Part shown: in pieces, positions 1 to 6,749 of the stretch
Layout: every line of letters begins with the position of its first letter
Position numbering within the stretch: position 1 is the stretch's first letter
Assembly (NCBI GenBank): GCA_002411105.1
Contig: DHQX01000042.1
Span: 505 to 20,139, forward strand
DNA: 19,635 bases
Source of the DNA: Christensenella sp. UBA5327
GTDB lineage: Bacteria > Bacillota > Clostridia > Christensenellales > Aristaeellaceae
Direction: 5' to 3'
The notes under the pieces: generated by a model
Database searches by the model: none
What the model saw: the letters and a program-made list of their open reading frames with translations, nothing else
Told to the model about the DNA's origin: nothing
Position numbers and translations under genes: made by a program

Positions 1-2429
1 CCGGCGCAGGCGCCGGAGAACTCAAACAGGGGCTTCTTAAACTGGCTGCCCTTGACGGTGTTCAGGTTGTGGTTCAGGTCAAGCTCGGGCAGCTTCATGG
101 CGAACTCCCAGTTTTTCTCCTGGTGACGCTGGCTGTCCAGGGGCTTCATCTGCAGGGCCTTGGTCTTGGCAGGGCAGACTTCGTAGCAGTTGCCGCAGCC
201 GGTGCAGTCAAGGGGGCTGACCTGAATGCGGAAGCCGTGGCCGGCATATTCCTTGCCCAGGGCCTTCTTGGTCTCAAAGCTCTCGGGCTTCTCGGCGCCG
301 TCGGGCACCAGGAAGGGGCGGATGACCGCATGGGGGCACACCATGGCGCACTGGTTGCACTGGATGCAGTGCTCAATCTGCCACTCGGGCACGTTCACGG
401 CGATGCCGCGCTTCTCATACTGGGTGGTGGCAGTGGGCACAACGCCTGCCGGATCAAAGGCGGACACGGGGAGCGAATCCCCGGCCTGGCCCAGGATGGG
501 CTTGACCACGGCGTCAAAGTAATCAGTGGCGGCCAGCTTCATGGGCGCAGCACCGGTGGTGGCGTCTGCCCACTCGGCCGGAACCTTCACCTCTTTAAGC
601 CCGCTGATGGCGATGTCAATGGCGGCCCAGTTGGCCTTGACCACCTTGTCGCCCTTGCTGCCATAGGTCTGTTGGGCGTAGTCCTTCATGTATTTTTCGG
701 CTTCTTCGTAGGGGATCACATTGGCCAGCTTGAAGAAGGCCGCCTGCATGATGGTGTTGATGCGCCCGCCCATGCCCACCTGCTCGGCCAGGTCGATGGC
801 GTCGATGGTGTAGAACTTGGCCTGCTTCTTGGCCAGGGCCCGCTTCATGGAGGCGGGGAGGCGCTCTTCCAGCTCTTTCTCATCCCAGGGGCAGTTGAGC
901 AGGAAGGTGCCGCCCTTCTTGAGGGCCGAGACCATGTCATAGGCCGTCACATAGGCGGGGTTATGGCAGGCGACGAAGTTGGCATCGTCAATCTGGTAGG
1001 TGGACTGGATGGGGCGCTTGCCAAAGCGCAGGTGGGATACGGTGAGGCCGCCAGACTTCTTGGAGTCATAGGCGAAATAGGCCTGCACGTTCAGGTCGGT
1101 GTGGTCACCGATGATCTTGATGGAGTTCTTGTTGGCGCCCACGGTGCCGTCAGAGCCCAGGCCGTAGAACTTGCAGGCGATGGTGCCCTCGGGCGCGGCG
1201 TTGTACTGCTCGCCCAGGTCCAGGGAGGAGTGGGTCACGTCATCCACGATGCCCACGGTGAAGTGGTTCTTGGGCTCGGCCTTTTCCATGTTCTCATAGA
1301 TGGCCTTGATCATGGTGGGGGTGAATTCCTTGCTGGACAGGCCATAGCGCCCGCCGTAGACGGCGACGTCATGCTTGCCGGCCTCAACCAGCGCCGTGCG
1401 CACGTCGGTGTACAGCGGGTCGCCCAGGGCGCCGGGCTCCTTGGTGCGGTCCATGACCGAGAGGCGCTTGACGGTTTTGGGGAGCGCTGCCAGCAGCCGG
1501 TCCGCCGCGAAGGGGCGGTACAGGCGGACTTTCAGCACGCCGTATTTCTTGCCTTCCTTGTTCAGGGCCGTGACGGTCTCGTGCACGGCCTCGCCGCCTG
1601 AGCCCATGATGATGATCACGTCCTCAGCATCCGGAGCGCCTTCATAGTCAAACAGCTTGTAGCTGCGGCCAGTCAGGCCCTCCACCTGCTTCATGCACTC
1701 TTCCACGATGCCGGGCACGGCCAGGTGGTATTTGTTGGCGGCTTCCCGGTTCTGGAAGAAGACGTCAGGGTTCTGGGCGGTGCCGGACTGGTGGGGCCGC
1801 TCGGGGTTGAGGGAACGGGCGCGGAACTCCGCCACCTTGTCCCAGTCCACCAGCTTCTTGATGTCCTCGTAGTCGATCTCCTGGATCTTCTGGAACTCAT
1901 GGCTGGTGCGGAAGCCGTCAAAGAAATGCAGGAAGGGCACAGAGGACTTGAGGGTGGCCAGGTGGGCCACCAGGGCCATGTCCTCCGCCTCCTGGACGGA
2001 GCCGGATGCCAGCATCGCAAAGCCGGTCTGCCGGCAGGCCATCACGTCTGAATGGTCGCCGAAGATGGACAGCGCGTGGGTGGCGATGGTGCGGGCTGAG
2101 ACATGGAACACCGTGGGCAAGAGTTCGCCCGCGATTTTGTACATGTTGGGGATCATCAGCAAAAGGCCCTGGGAGGCGGTGTAGGTGGTGGTCATGGCGC
2201 CGGCGGCCAAAGACCCGTGAACCGCGCCTGCCGCGCCGCCTTCTGACTGCATCTCAGCCACGTGCACCGTCTGGCCAAACAGGTTGAGGCGGCCCTGGGC
2301 GGACCACTCGTCCACATATTCCGCCATGGTGGAAGAGGGGGTGATGGGGTAGATGGCCGCTACATCGCTGAAAGCATACGCGATATGGCTGACGGCACCG
2401 TTGCCGTCAATGGTAAATTTTTTCGCCAT
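1..2429 (-). CDS. nifJ: Pyruvate:ferredoxin (flavodoxin) oxidoreductase, N-terminal ~809 residues (3' end outside window)
   Basis: Oxidatively decarboxylates pyruvate to acetyl-CoA and CO2, passing electrons to ferredoxin; the central fermentative enzyme of cytoplasmic anaerobic metabolism. The minus frame is open from ATG at 2429 to the window edge. The start follows AGGAGG (about 2434-2440) at good spacing and begins MAKKFTIDGNGAVSHIAYAF. The N-terminal pyrimidine-binding part has the family motif YPITPSSTMAEYVDEW. A ferredoxin-like insert carries two 4Fe-4S motifs: C688xxC691xxC694xxxC698 and C742xxC745xxC748xxxC752. The last visible residues are FSGACAG, where Cys808 should be the first ligand of the proximal cluster at the start of the TPP domain. 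Family length is about 1,170-1,200 residues, so roughly 370 are missing beyond position 1. Identity is very sure; the large plus-strand frames over this stretch are shadows. Confidence 0.97.
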   Translation of the reverse strand, partial: MAKKFTIDGNGAVSHIAYAFSDVAAIYPITPSSTMAEYVDEWSAQGRLNLFGQTVHVAEMQSEGGAAGAVHGSLAAGAMTTTYTASQGLLLMIPNMYKIAGELLPTVFHVSARTIATHALSIFGDHSDVMACRQTGFAMLASGSVQEAEDMALVAHLATLKSSVPFLHFFDGFRTSHEFQKIQEIDYEDIKKLVDWDKVAEFRARSLNPERPHQSGTAQNPDVFFQNREAANKYHLAVPGIVEECMKQVEGLTGRSYKLFDYEGAPDAEDVIIIMGSGGEAVHETVTALNKEGKKYGVLKVRLYRPFAADRLLAALPKTVKRLSVMDRTKEPGALGDPLYTDVRTALVEAGKHDVAVYGGRYGLSSKEFTPTMIKAIYENMEKAEPKNHFTVGIVDDVTHSSLDLGEQYNAAPEGTIACKFYGLGSDGTVGANKNSIKIIGDHTDLNVQAYFAYDSKKSGGLTVSHLRFGKRPIQSTYQIDDANFVACHNPAYVTAYDMVSALKKGGTFLLNCPWDEKELEERLPASMKRALAKKQAKFYTIDAIDLAEQVGMGGRINTIMQAAFFKLANVIPYEEAEKYMKDYAQQTYGSKGDKVVKANWAAIDIAISGLKEVKVPAEWADATTGAAPMKLAATDYFDAVVKPILGQAGDSLPVSAFDPAGVVPTATTQYEKRGIAVNVPEWQIEHCIQCNQCAMVCPHAVIRPFLVPDGAEKPESFETKKALGKEYAGHGFRIQVSPLDCTGCGNCYEVCPAKTKALQMKPLDSQRHQEKNWEFAMKLPELDLNHNLNTVKGSQFKKPLFEFSGACA

Positions 2430-2433
2430 GATG

Positions 2434-2440
2434 ATCCTCC
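2434..2440 (-). promoter_or_regulatory. Ribosome binding site of the pyruvate:ferredoxin oxidoreductase gene
   Basis: The minus strand reads CAGGAGGATCATC then ATG. The AGGAGG core is close to the anti-Shine-Dalgarno optimum and fixes the start codon at 2429. Confidence 0.85.
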
Positions 2441-2463
2441 TGACAAGATTTCTTGCTAAAGCC

Positions 2464-2479
2464 TGCCGAAAAAACGGCA
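2464..2479 (-). promoter_or_regulatory. Small inverted repeat in the oxidoreductase mRNA leader
   Basis: TGCCG and CGGCA flank six identical bases (T on the minus-strand transcript, A on plus). It falls about 10-25 nt after the predicted transcription start, so it is either a short 5' hairpin or an operator half-site pair. A second short inverted repeat, CAAGA-tt-TCTTG, is at 2444-2455. Neither matches a regulator site that I recognise. Confidence 0.3.
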
Positions 2480-2495
2480 TATTTCAGACCCCTAA

Positions 2496-2524
2496 AGTAT
2501 AAGGATTTGCACTGGTTGTGTCAA
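2496..2524 (-). promoter_or_regulatory. Sigma-A-type promoter for the pyruvate:ferredoxin oxidoreductase gene
   Basis: On the minus strand a perfect -35 TTGACA (2524-2519) is separated by 17 bases from a -10 TATACT (2501-2496). Transcription would start near 2489, giving a leader of about 60 nt. This is the best promoter match in the window and fits a highly expressed core-metabolism gene. Confidence 0.8.
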
Positions 2525-2669
2525 GGCAGCGGAAGCCTGTGAGAAACCCAAAACCAGCATGGGAAAAAGAACGTGGTTCCAAAAAAAACAAAGGCGGAAA
2601 CCGGCGGAAATTATATTTAATGATGCGCGTGGCCCCCGGGATGGCGGAGGGGCCGTGTGGCGTGCAGGA

Positions 2670-2698
2670 TTGCATAATAATTCGGGCGGTGCTATCAT
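2670..2698 (+). promoter_or_regulatory. Promoter for the MATE transporter gene
   Basis: TTGCAT (2670-2675), a 17-base spacer and TATCAT (2693-2698), with GC then TATCAT giving a partly extended -10 (TGC before it). It lies 31 bases before the GTG start at 2729. The same -10 hexamer, TATCAT, is used by the purine operon promoter further on. Confidence 0.55.
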
Positions 2699-2728
2699 TT
2701 ATGACGATAATATGGAGGGAAGTTTTTC

Positions 2729-4171
2729 GTGCGGGAGATCATACAGCGTTTTTTTTCGCCTGGGCGTATGGTGGCGCCGGAGCGGCGCCTGGGCCCCCTG
2801 CCTGGCGGGAGGGATGCCTATGGCCGGGTGATACACATCGCCCTGCCCGCCATCGCCGAGATGGTGCTGATGAGCCTGATTGGCAGCCTGGACACGATCA
2901 TGGTGGGACAGCTGGGCAAGAATGCCCTGGCGGCGGTGTCCCTGCCAGCCCAGCCCCGGATGATCATGCTGGCGCTGTTCTTTGCGCTGAACGTGGGGGT
3001 GACGGCCATCGTGGCCCGGCGCAAGGGCCAGGGCCGGCAGGAGGACGCCAACCTGACCCTGCGCAACGCGCTGGTGCTGTGCTTTGGGCTGTCGGTGGTG
3101 GTGGCGGGGCTGGCGGTCCTCTTTGCAGAGCCCCTGATGCGCCTGGCGGGCGGCCACACCCGCACGGCGGATGACGCGCTGGTATTAAGGGGCGCTGTGG
3201 ACTATTTTGTGATCATGGCCATCGCCCTGCCGGTCAACGCGCTGTCCATGTGCGTCAGCGCCGCTCTCAGGGGCGTGGGCGAAACCCGCACCCCCATGCG
3301 GGTGAACATCATCGCCAACCTGGTGAATGTGGTGTTCAACTACCTGTTGATCTACGGCCATCTTGGCTTTCCTCGCCTGGAGATCAGGGGCGCTGCCATC
3401 GCCAGCGTGATTGGCATGGTGGCGGGGATGGTGCTGGCCTTCCAGGCGGTGATGCGGGCTGATGACAGCTATCTGCATATCCGCCTGCGGGATAACTGGC
3501 GCCTTGACCGGCAGACCATGGGCTCCATCGTCCGGGTGGGCGGCAATGCGGTGGTGGAGCAGGCCAGCATGCGGGTGGGGTTTTTCCTGTATTCCCGCAT
3601 CATCTATTCCCTGGGGGTCACGATGTTTGCGGCCCATAACATCGCCATGCAGTTCCTGGCGCTCACCTTCAACTTTGCTGACGGCCTGGCGGTGGCCTCC
3701 ACCACCCTGGTGGGGCAGAACCTGGGCCGGGAGCGCCGGGACCTGAGCCTGATGTATGGCAAGATCACCCAGCGCATCGCCTTTGGCATGAGCCTGGTCC
3801 TGGGGCTGTTCACAGCGCTGATGCGCTATCCGGTGGGGAGGCTGTTTATTGACCCTGCCACCCCGGACGCGGGGATGGTCATCGCCTTTGCGGCGGATAC
3901 GCTGCTGGTGGTGGCGCTGATGCAGCCGGTGCAGATGACCTCCGTGGTGCTGGCCGGGTGCCTCAGGGGGGCGGGGGACAACCTGTATGTGGCGGCGGTG
4001 ATGATGGTGTGTGTGTCCATCATCAGGCCCATCGCCTCCTATCTGGCGGTGAATGTGTTCCAGCTGGGGCTGGCCCTGGTATGGCTGATCAGCCTGGCGG
4101 AGCTTTTGATCCGGCTGTATTTCTTCCACCGGCGCTTTGAGAGCGGGAAATGGGCGGAGAAACGGGTGTGA
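2729..4171 (+). CDS. MATE family multidrug/cation efflux transporter
   Basis: An inner-membrane antiporter of about 480 residues, the normal MATE length, expected to export cationic or aromatic compounds in exchange for Na+ or H+. The first membrane part reads HIALPAIAEMVLMSLIGSLD followed by TIMVGQLG, the typical helix 1 start of MatE domain 1. The second copy begins near residue 270 with VGGNAVVEQASMR, followed by LAFNFADGLAVASTTLVGQN-like features (seen as LTFNFADGLAVASTTLVGQ). About 12 hydrophobic segments are apparent. I chose the GTG at 2729 because GGAGGGA (2714-2720) sits 8 bases ahead; no in-frame ATG has a comparable site before the first helix. It is divergent from the oxidoreductase gene and single-standing. 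The substrate cannot be told from sequence. The 333-residue His/Gln-rich minus frame over it is a shadow. Confidence 0.93.
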   Translation: MREIIQRFFSPGRMVAPERRLGPLPGGRDAYGRVIHIALPAIAEMVLMSLIGSLDTIMVGQLGKNALAAVSLPAQPRMIMLALFFALNVGVTAIVARRKGQGRQEDANLTLRNALVLCFGLSVVVAGLAVLFAEPLMRLAGGHTRTADDALVLRGAVDYFVIMAIALPVNALSMCVSAALRGVGETRTPMRVNIIANLVNVVFNYLLIYGHLGFPRLEIRGAAIASVIGMVAGMVLAFQAVMRADDSYLHIRLRDNWRLDRQTMGSIVRVGGNAVVEQASMRVGFFLYSRIIYSLGVTMFAAHNIAMQFLALTFNFADGLAVASTTLVGQNLGRERRDLSLMYGKITQRIAFGMSLVLGLFTALMRYPVGRLFIDPATPDAGMVIAFAADTLLVVALMQPVQMTSVVLAGCLRGAGDNLYVAAVMMVCVSIIRPIASYLAVNVFQLGLALVWLISLAELLIRLYFFHRRFESGKWAEKRV

Positions 4172-4198
4172 GGGCGCTTTTCGCATGGTGGGGCCGGG

Positions 4199-4204
4199 TA
4201 TAAT
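4199..4204 (+). promoter_or_regulatory. -10 element (TATAAT) for the H1-like protein gene
   Basis: A perfect TATAAT lies 28 bases after the MATE stop and 63 bases before the ATG of the lysine-rich protein. No good -35 hexamer is seen at 16-18 bases (the region reads GCTTTTCG), so this promoter is possible but unproven; activation by a regulator or read-through from the MATE gene are alternatives. Confidence 0.45.
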
Positions 4205-4267
4205 GTCTGAGAACCCTTCAGGCGCAATCTAACGACAGGCGGCAAAATGGCCGCGCAGGAGGATGCC

Positions 4268-4918
4268 ATGGCTGAAAAGAAAACCACCCCGGTGAAAAAG
4301 AGCGCCACAACCAGCAAGGACAAGGCGGAGCCCAAGAAGACCACGGCCCCAGCCGCGAAGAAGACCGTCAGCAAGGCAGCGGCCAAGCCGGCGGCCAAGA
4401 AGCCCACGGCCACAGCCGCCAAGAAGACCGTCAGCAAGGCTACGGACAAACCGGCGGCCAAGAAGCCCACGGCCACAGCCGCCAAGAAGACCGCCAGCAA
4501 GGCAGCGGACAAACCGGCGGCCAAGAAGCCCACGGCCACAGCCACCAAGAAGACCGTCAGCAAGGCGGCGGACAAACCGGCGGCCAAGACAACCACGGCC
4601 ACGGCCGCGAAGAAGACCGCCAGCAAGGCGGCGGACAAACCGGCGGTCAAGAAGACCACGGCCACGGCCGCGAAGAAGACCGCCTCATCCACCGCCAAAA
4701 AGACCACGGCAGCCAAAAAGGCGCCTGCCAAGAAGACCACGGCAGCCAAAAAGGCGCCTGCCAAAAAAAACACCGCCACCAAAAAGCCTGCGGCCAGGAA
4801 GCCTGCGGGCAGCGCCAAAGGCGAGACCGTGCTTGACGGGCTGGCGGAAGGCCTGCTTGAATTGGGCAAGGACATGCTGTCCGGCATCGTCGAGGATATC
4901 AAGGGAAAAATCACCTGA
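4268..4918 (+). CDS. Lysine/alanine-rich histone-H1-like protein with 21-residue tandem repeats
   Basis: A 216-residue, strongly basic protein of the Lys-Ala-Pro-Thr type seen in eukaryotic H1 tails and bacterial H1-like nucleoid proteins. After a short basic N-terminus come five 21-residue repeats of the form KKTxSKAxDKPAAKKPTATAA (4358-4672), then two 11-residue KKTTAAKKAPA-type units (4701-4766). The last ~30 residues (VLDGLAEGLLELGKDMLSG) are different: acidic/hydrophobic and probably an amphipathic helix. The repeats should be disordered and bind DNA or RNA by charge. The ATG at 4268 is chosen because AGGAGG (4257-4262) precedes it by 5 bases; an ATG at 4247 contains that site within its coding sequence. 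A terminator-like hairpin follows. The function is inferred from composition only; cell-surface or RNA-binding roles are possible, but there is no signal peptide. Confidence 0.75.
   Translation: MAEKKTTPVKKSATTSKDKAEPKKTTAPAAKKTVSKAAAKPAAKKPTATAAKKTVSKATDKPAAKKPTATAAKKTASKAADKPAAKKPTATATKKTVSKAADKPAAKTTTATAAKKTASKAADKPAVKKTTATAAKKTASSTAKKTTAAKKAPAKKTTAAKKAPAKKNTATKKPAARKPAGSAKGETVLDGLAEGLLELGKDMLSGIVEDIKGKIT
4358..4672 (+). repeat. Five tandem 63-bp repeats inside the H1-like gene
   Basis: Five in-frame copies of 63 bases encode the 21-residue unit. They differ at a few positions (V/A after KKT, A/T before D, P/T in the middle, one K to T). High base identity between copies suggests recent duplication by slippage or unequal recombination, so copy number may vary between strains. 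Confidence 0.85.
4701..4766 (+). repeat. Two near-identical 33-bp direct repeats in the H1-like gene
   Basis: Copies start at 4701 and 4734 and each encode a KTTAAKKAPAK-type 11-residue unit. They form a second, shorter repeat class after the 63-bp array. Confidence 0.75.
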
Positions 4919-4931
4919 TCGGCGCACAATA

Positions 4932-4966
4932 GCCCGGCCGGGTCTTTTCCGGCCGGGCAATTTATT
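4932..4966 (+). terminator. Intrinsic-terminator-like hairpin after the H1-like gene
   Basis: A perfect 10-bp GC-rich stem (4932-4941 with 4949-4958), 7-base loop, followed by AATTTATT. The U-tract is imperfect, so some read-through into the lipid kinase gene, which starts only 11 bases later, is likely. Confidence 0.65.
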
Positions 4967-4976
4967 AGGAGAGAAC

Positions 4977-5891
4977 ATGCCAGAAAAAGACGTCCGGCAC
5001 TTTTTTATTTTTAACCCCGCTGCGGGCAGACGCGGCGCCAGTGCCCGCCTGAACGCGGCGCTGGCGGCGCTTGAGCCTGAGCGCTACACCCTCTATACCA
5101 CCAATGGCACCGGGGATGCGGCCCAGTATGTCAGTGGCGTGTGCGGGAATTTGCCTGGCCCCCTGCGCTTTTATGCCTGTGGGGGCGACGGCACCCTGGG
5201 GGAGGTGGTGACGGGCGCATTGGGTCATCCCCAGGCGGAGGTAGGTGTGTGGCCCTGCGGCAGCGGCAACGACTATGTGAAGTATTACGGCGGGGAGACG
5301 GGTTTTTTGGACCTGGCGGCCCAGCTTGCGGCCCCCAGCGTGCCGGTTGACGTGATGCAGGTGGGGGATCGCTGCGCCATCAATGCGGTGAACGCCGGGC
5401 TTGAGGCTCAGGCCGCCCAGACCATGCTGGGCCTGCGCCATCACCCGGTTTTCAACGGCAAGAACGGCTACCTGGCGGGGGCTTTGGACGCGGTCATCCA
5501 CCACATGCGCACCCCCTGCACCGTCACGGCGGATGGGGAAACGCTGCATGAGGGCGACCTGCTCACCCTGTCGCTGGCCTGCGGCAAATTTATCGGCGGG
5601 GGCTTCCAGTGCGCGCCACGGTCAAAAAATAACGATGGCCTGATGGAATTGGCCCTTGTCAAGCCCATCAGCCGCCTGCGCCTGGCCCGCGTCATTGGTG
5701 CTTACAAAAAGGGGAACCATCTGGATGACCACCGGCTCAAGGACCGCATTGTTTACCGGCGGGCAAAAGCGGTGCGTCTGACAAGCGGCCAGGACATCAC
5801 CCTATGTCTGGACGGGGAGATTATCACCGGGCGTCAGTTTGACATCCGGCTGCTGCCGGGGGCTGTGCGGTTCATTGTGCCGGGAGCATAG
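4977..5891 (+). CDS. Diacylglycerol-kinase-family lipid kinase (DgkB/YegS/BmrU type)
   Basis: A 304-residue soluble lipid kinase, the usual family length, expected to phosphorylate diacylglycerol or a related lipid at the membrane, recycling it to phosphatidate. Visible motifs: NPAAGRRG (13-20) at the N-terminus, the nucleotide-binding GGDGT (69-73), and PCGSGNDY (93-100), which correspond to the DAGK catalytic domain. The C-terminal half is the beta-sandwich with LDGE near residue 280. I chose ATG 4977 because AGGAGAG (4967-4973) is just upstream; an extension to 4833 would run through the terminator hairpin and the preceding gene. The true lipid substrate is not known from sequence. A strong terminator follows. 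Confidence 0.9.
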   Translation: MPEKDVRHFFIFNPAAGRRGASARLNAALAALEPERYTLYTTNGTGDAAQYVSGVCGNLPGPLRFYACGGDGTLGEVVTGALGHPQAEVGVWPCGSGNDYVKYYGGETGFLDLAAQLAAPSVPVDVMQVGDRCAINAVNAGLEAQAAQTMLGLRHHPVFNGKNGYLAGALDAVIHHMRTPCTVTADGETLHEGDLLTLSLACGKFIGGGFQCAPRSKNNDGLMELALVKPISRLRLARVIGAYKKGNHLDDHRLKDRIVYRRAKAVRLTSGQDITLCLDGEIITGRQFDIRLLPGAVRFIVPGA

Positions 5892-5918
5892 CGGGGCATC
5901 AGGCAACAGGGGAAATGA

Positions 5919-5957
5919 GCCGGGAAAGGTCTGCGCAAGCGCCTTTCCCGGCTTTTT
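5919..5957 (+). terminator. Intrinsic terminator after the lipid kinase gene
   Basis: An 11-bp perfect stem (GCCGGGAAAGG at 5919-5929 with 5942-5952), 12-base loop, then TTTTT. The stop codon of the convergent minus-strand gene lies 2 bases beyond the T-tract, so the stem probably separates both transcripts, though only the plus side has a U-tract. Confidence 0.88.
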
Positions 5958-5958
5958 G

Positions 5959-6333
5959 TCACCATTGCCAGGCCCAAACTGCAGTAAAGACATTGAGCGC
6001 CAGGCTGAGCCCGATGAGCACCCGGTCAAACAGCCCCGAGTAGCTGGCGATGCCAAAGACATTGATGACCAACAAGGCGGCAGCGCCAATGAGGCTGGCC
6101 CAGCTGGCGATGCCCTGGGGCAGGAAGACCATACCCAGGGCCAGGAGGATGGGGGTGAGCATCAACAGCGCTGCCATCATCAGCTGGGTCTGGGTCATGG
6201 GTTTTCCGTCAATGAGGGCGGCGGCCTGCCCCTTTTCATACAGGCGCAGCACATCGCCCAAGAGATAGATCAGCATCAGCGCCACCCAGCATGCCGCCAG
6301 CTGGATGCGGCGGGGGTCCATGTTCCCGTTCAT
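5959..6333 (-). CDS. Small four-helix membrane protein, possibly DUF6326-like
   Basis: A 124-residue integral membrane protein with four hydrophobic segments and no catalytic motif. The start at 6333 (MNGNMDPRRIQL) is chosen because GGGGAGGAGG lies 4 bases upstream; the longer frame begins at 6390 without such a site. Helix 1 is followed by LLGDVLRLYEKGQA, then a polar stretch with MTQTQLMM before helix 2. This layout (first helix, YaDxL-like motif, short loop, three more helices) resembles the DUF6326 group as I recall it; this is an inference without a search. The gene stands alone, converging on the lipid kinase. Its function is unknown. Confidence 0.7.
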   Translation of the reverse strand: MNGNMDPRRIQLAACWVALMLIYLLGDVLRLYEKGQAAALIDGKPMTQTQLMMAALLMLTPILLALGMVFLPQGIASWASLIGAAALLVINVFGIASYSGLFDRVLIGLSLALNVFTAVWAWQW

Positions 6334-6555
6334 AAAGCCTCCTCCCCACGCATCAGCAGCATGATGCTGGATTTGAGCTGGCCGGCTCATCTGCCCTTAA
6401 GATACACCAACACATACCCGGCGTAAAGATAACTATACATGATGTAAAGTAAAGTTCTCGTAAAATCTGTTGTCTGCCTCTGGTTCAGACAGGAAAGGGG
6501 ATGGGAAACCCCAGAAACAGCGCTTGTTTGTGACAGGGGTGCCCGATTCAAGAAA
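6334..6555. other. Intergenic region between the small membrane protein and the purine operator
   Basis: Between the divergent minus-strand gene and the PurBox pair there is no open frame with a ribosome binding site. The piece 6410-6470 is AT-rich and probably holds the minus-strand promoter; the minus strand has TTTACG-17-TATCTT (near 6426-6398), which matches only moderately. A short GGGG/CCCC inverted repeat occurs near 6497-6512. I recognise no RNA family here. Confidence 0.4.
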
Positions 6556-6599
6556 AAACACGAACATTAAAATATGAAAGATGTAAATTGTTCGATTTT
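6556..6599 (+). promoter_or_regulatory. PurBox-like inverted pair (probable PurR operator)
   Basis: Two sites resembling the Bacillus-type PurBox AWWWCCGAACWWT face each other. Site 1 (6556-6568, plus) reads AAACACGAACATT, 11 of 13 positions; site 2 (6587-6599, minus) reads AAAATCGAACAAT, 12 of 13. The gap between them is 18 bases; 16-17 is usual in Bacillus subtilis as I recall. The pair ends 4 bases before the -35 of the purE promoter, where a PRPP-responsive PurR repressor would act. The regulator gene is not in this window. Confidence 0.75.
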
Positions 6600-6602
6600 T
6601 TG

Positions 6603-6631
6603 TTGACAAGGGCGGTTGGGGGCGTTATCAT
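6603..6631 (+). promoter_or_regulatory. Promoter of the purine operon
   Basis: Perfect -35 TTGACA (6603-6608), 17-base spacer, -10 TATCAT (6626-6631). Transcription should start near 6638, leaving a leader of about 112 nt before purE. It lies directly downstream of the PurBox pair. Confidence 0.82.
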
Positions 6632-6636
6632 AAAAA

Positions 6637-6733
6637 GGCCGGATGAATTCCATCTGGCTGGGCGCGGGAAAGCCCGCGCGAAAAGAAAAAAGGATAAGGG
6701 TTGTTCGGTTTCCGGGCTGCCCCTTTCTATTTT
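6637..6733 (+). promoter_or_regulatory. Structured leader of the purine operon with terminator-like third hairpin
   Basis: Three hairpins follow the predicted start. P1 pairs 6637-6645 with 6651-6659 (9 pairs, two G-U). P2 pairs 6662-6668 with 6673-6679 (7 GC-rich pairs, AAAG loop). After an A-rich linker, P3 pairs 6703-6708 with 6712-6717 and 6696-6700 with 6721-6725, and is followed by TCTATTTT, just before the purE ribosome binding site. P3 could attenuate transcription. The leader does not show the conserved bases of guanine, PRPP (ykkC) or ZTP (pfl) aptamers as far as I can see. Function is inference. Confidence 0.4.
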
Positions 6734-6735
6734 CA

Positions 6736-6743
6736 GGAGGGAG
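6736..6743 (+). promoter_or_regulatory. Ribosome binding site of purE
   Basis: AGGAGGGA seven bases before ATG 6750. It decides this start over the longer frame, which extends upstream through the promoter and leader. Confidence 0.85.
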
Positions 6744-6749
6744 AAGGGC

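Noticed and set aside
69..1601. A 510-residue plus-strand open frame
   Set aside because: It is the antisense shadow of the pyruvate:ferredoxin oxidoreductase gene; it has no ribosome binding site and a low-complexity Gly/His/Leu composition. GC-rich coding DNA often leaves such frames open.
3185..4186. A 333-residue minus-strand frame rich in His, Gln and Pro
   Set aside because: Shadow of the MATE transporter, no start site features and no recognisable domain.
4247..4267. ATG at 4247 as start of the H1-like protein
   Set aside because: The AGGAGG site lies inside this extension and is correctly spaced only for ATG 4268.
4358..4672. CRISPR-like array
   Set aside because: The 63-bp units are contiguous, in frame and without spacers; they encode protein repeats.
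4039..4929. A 296-residue minus frame with repeated hydrophobic FLAAVAV segments that resembles a membrane protein
   Set aside because: It is the reverse complement of the Lys-Ala repeats (AAG/GCC codons read as CTT/GGC), so the hydrophobic repeats are produced by the real plus-strand gene.
4833..4976. Longer start for the lipid kinase at 4833
   Set aside because: The extension would cross a terminator hairpin and overlap the previous gene; AGGAGAG is positioned for ATG 4977.
6637..6749. Guanine, PRPP (ykkC) or ZTP (pfl) riboswitch in the purE leader
   Set aside because: None of the conserved aptamer strings that I know occurs in the right order, though the stems suggest some structure; reported as an unidentified leader instead.
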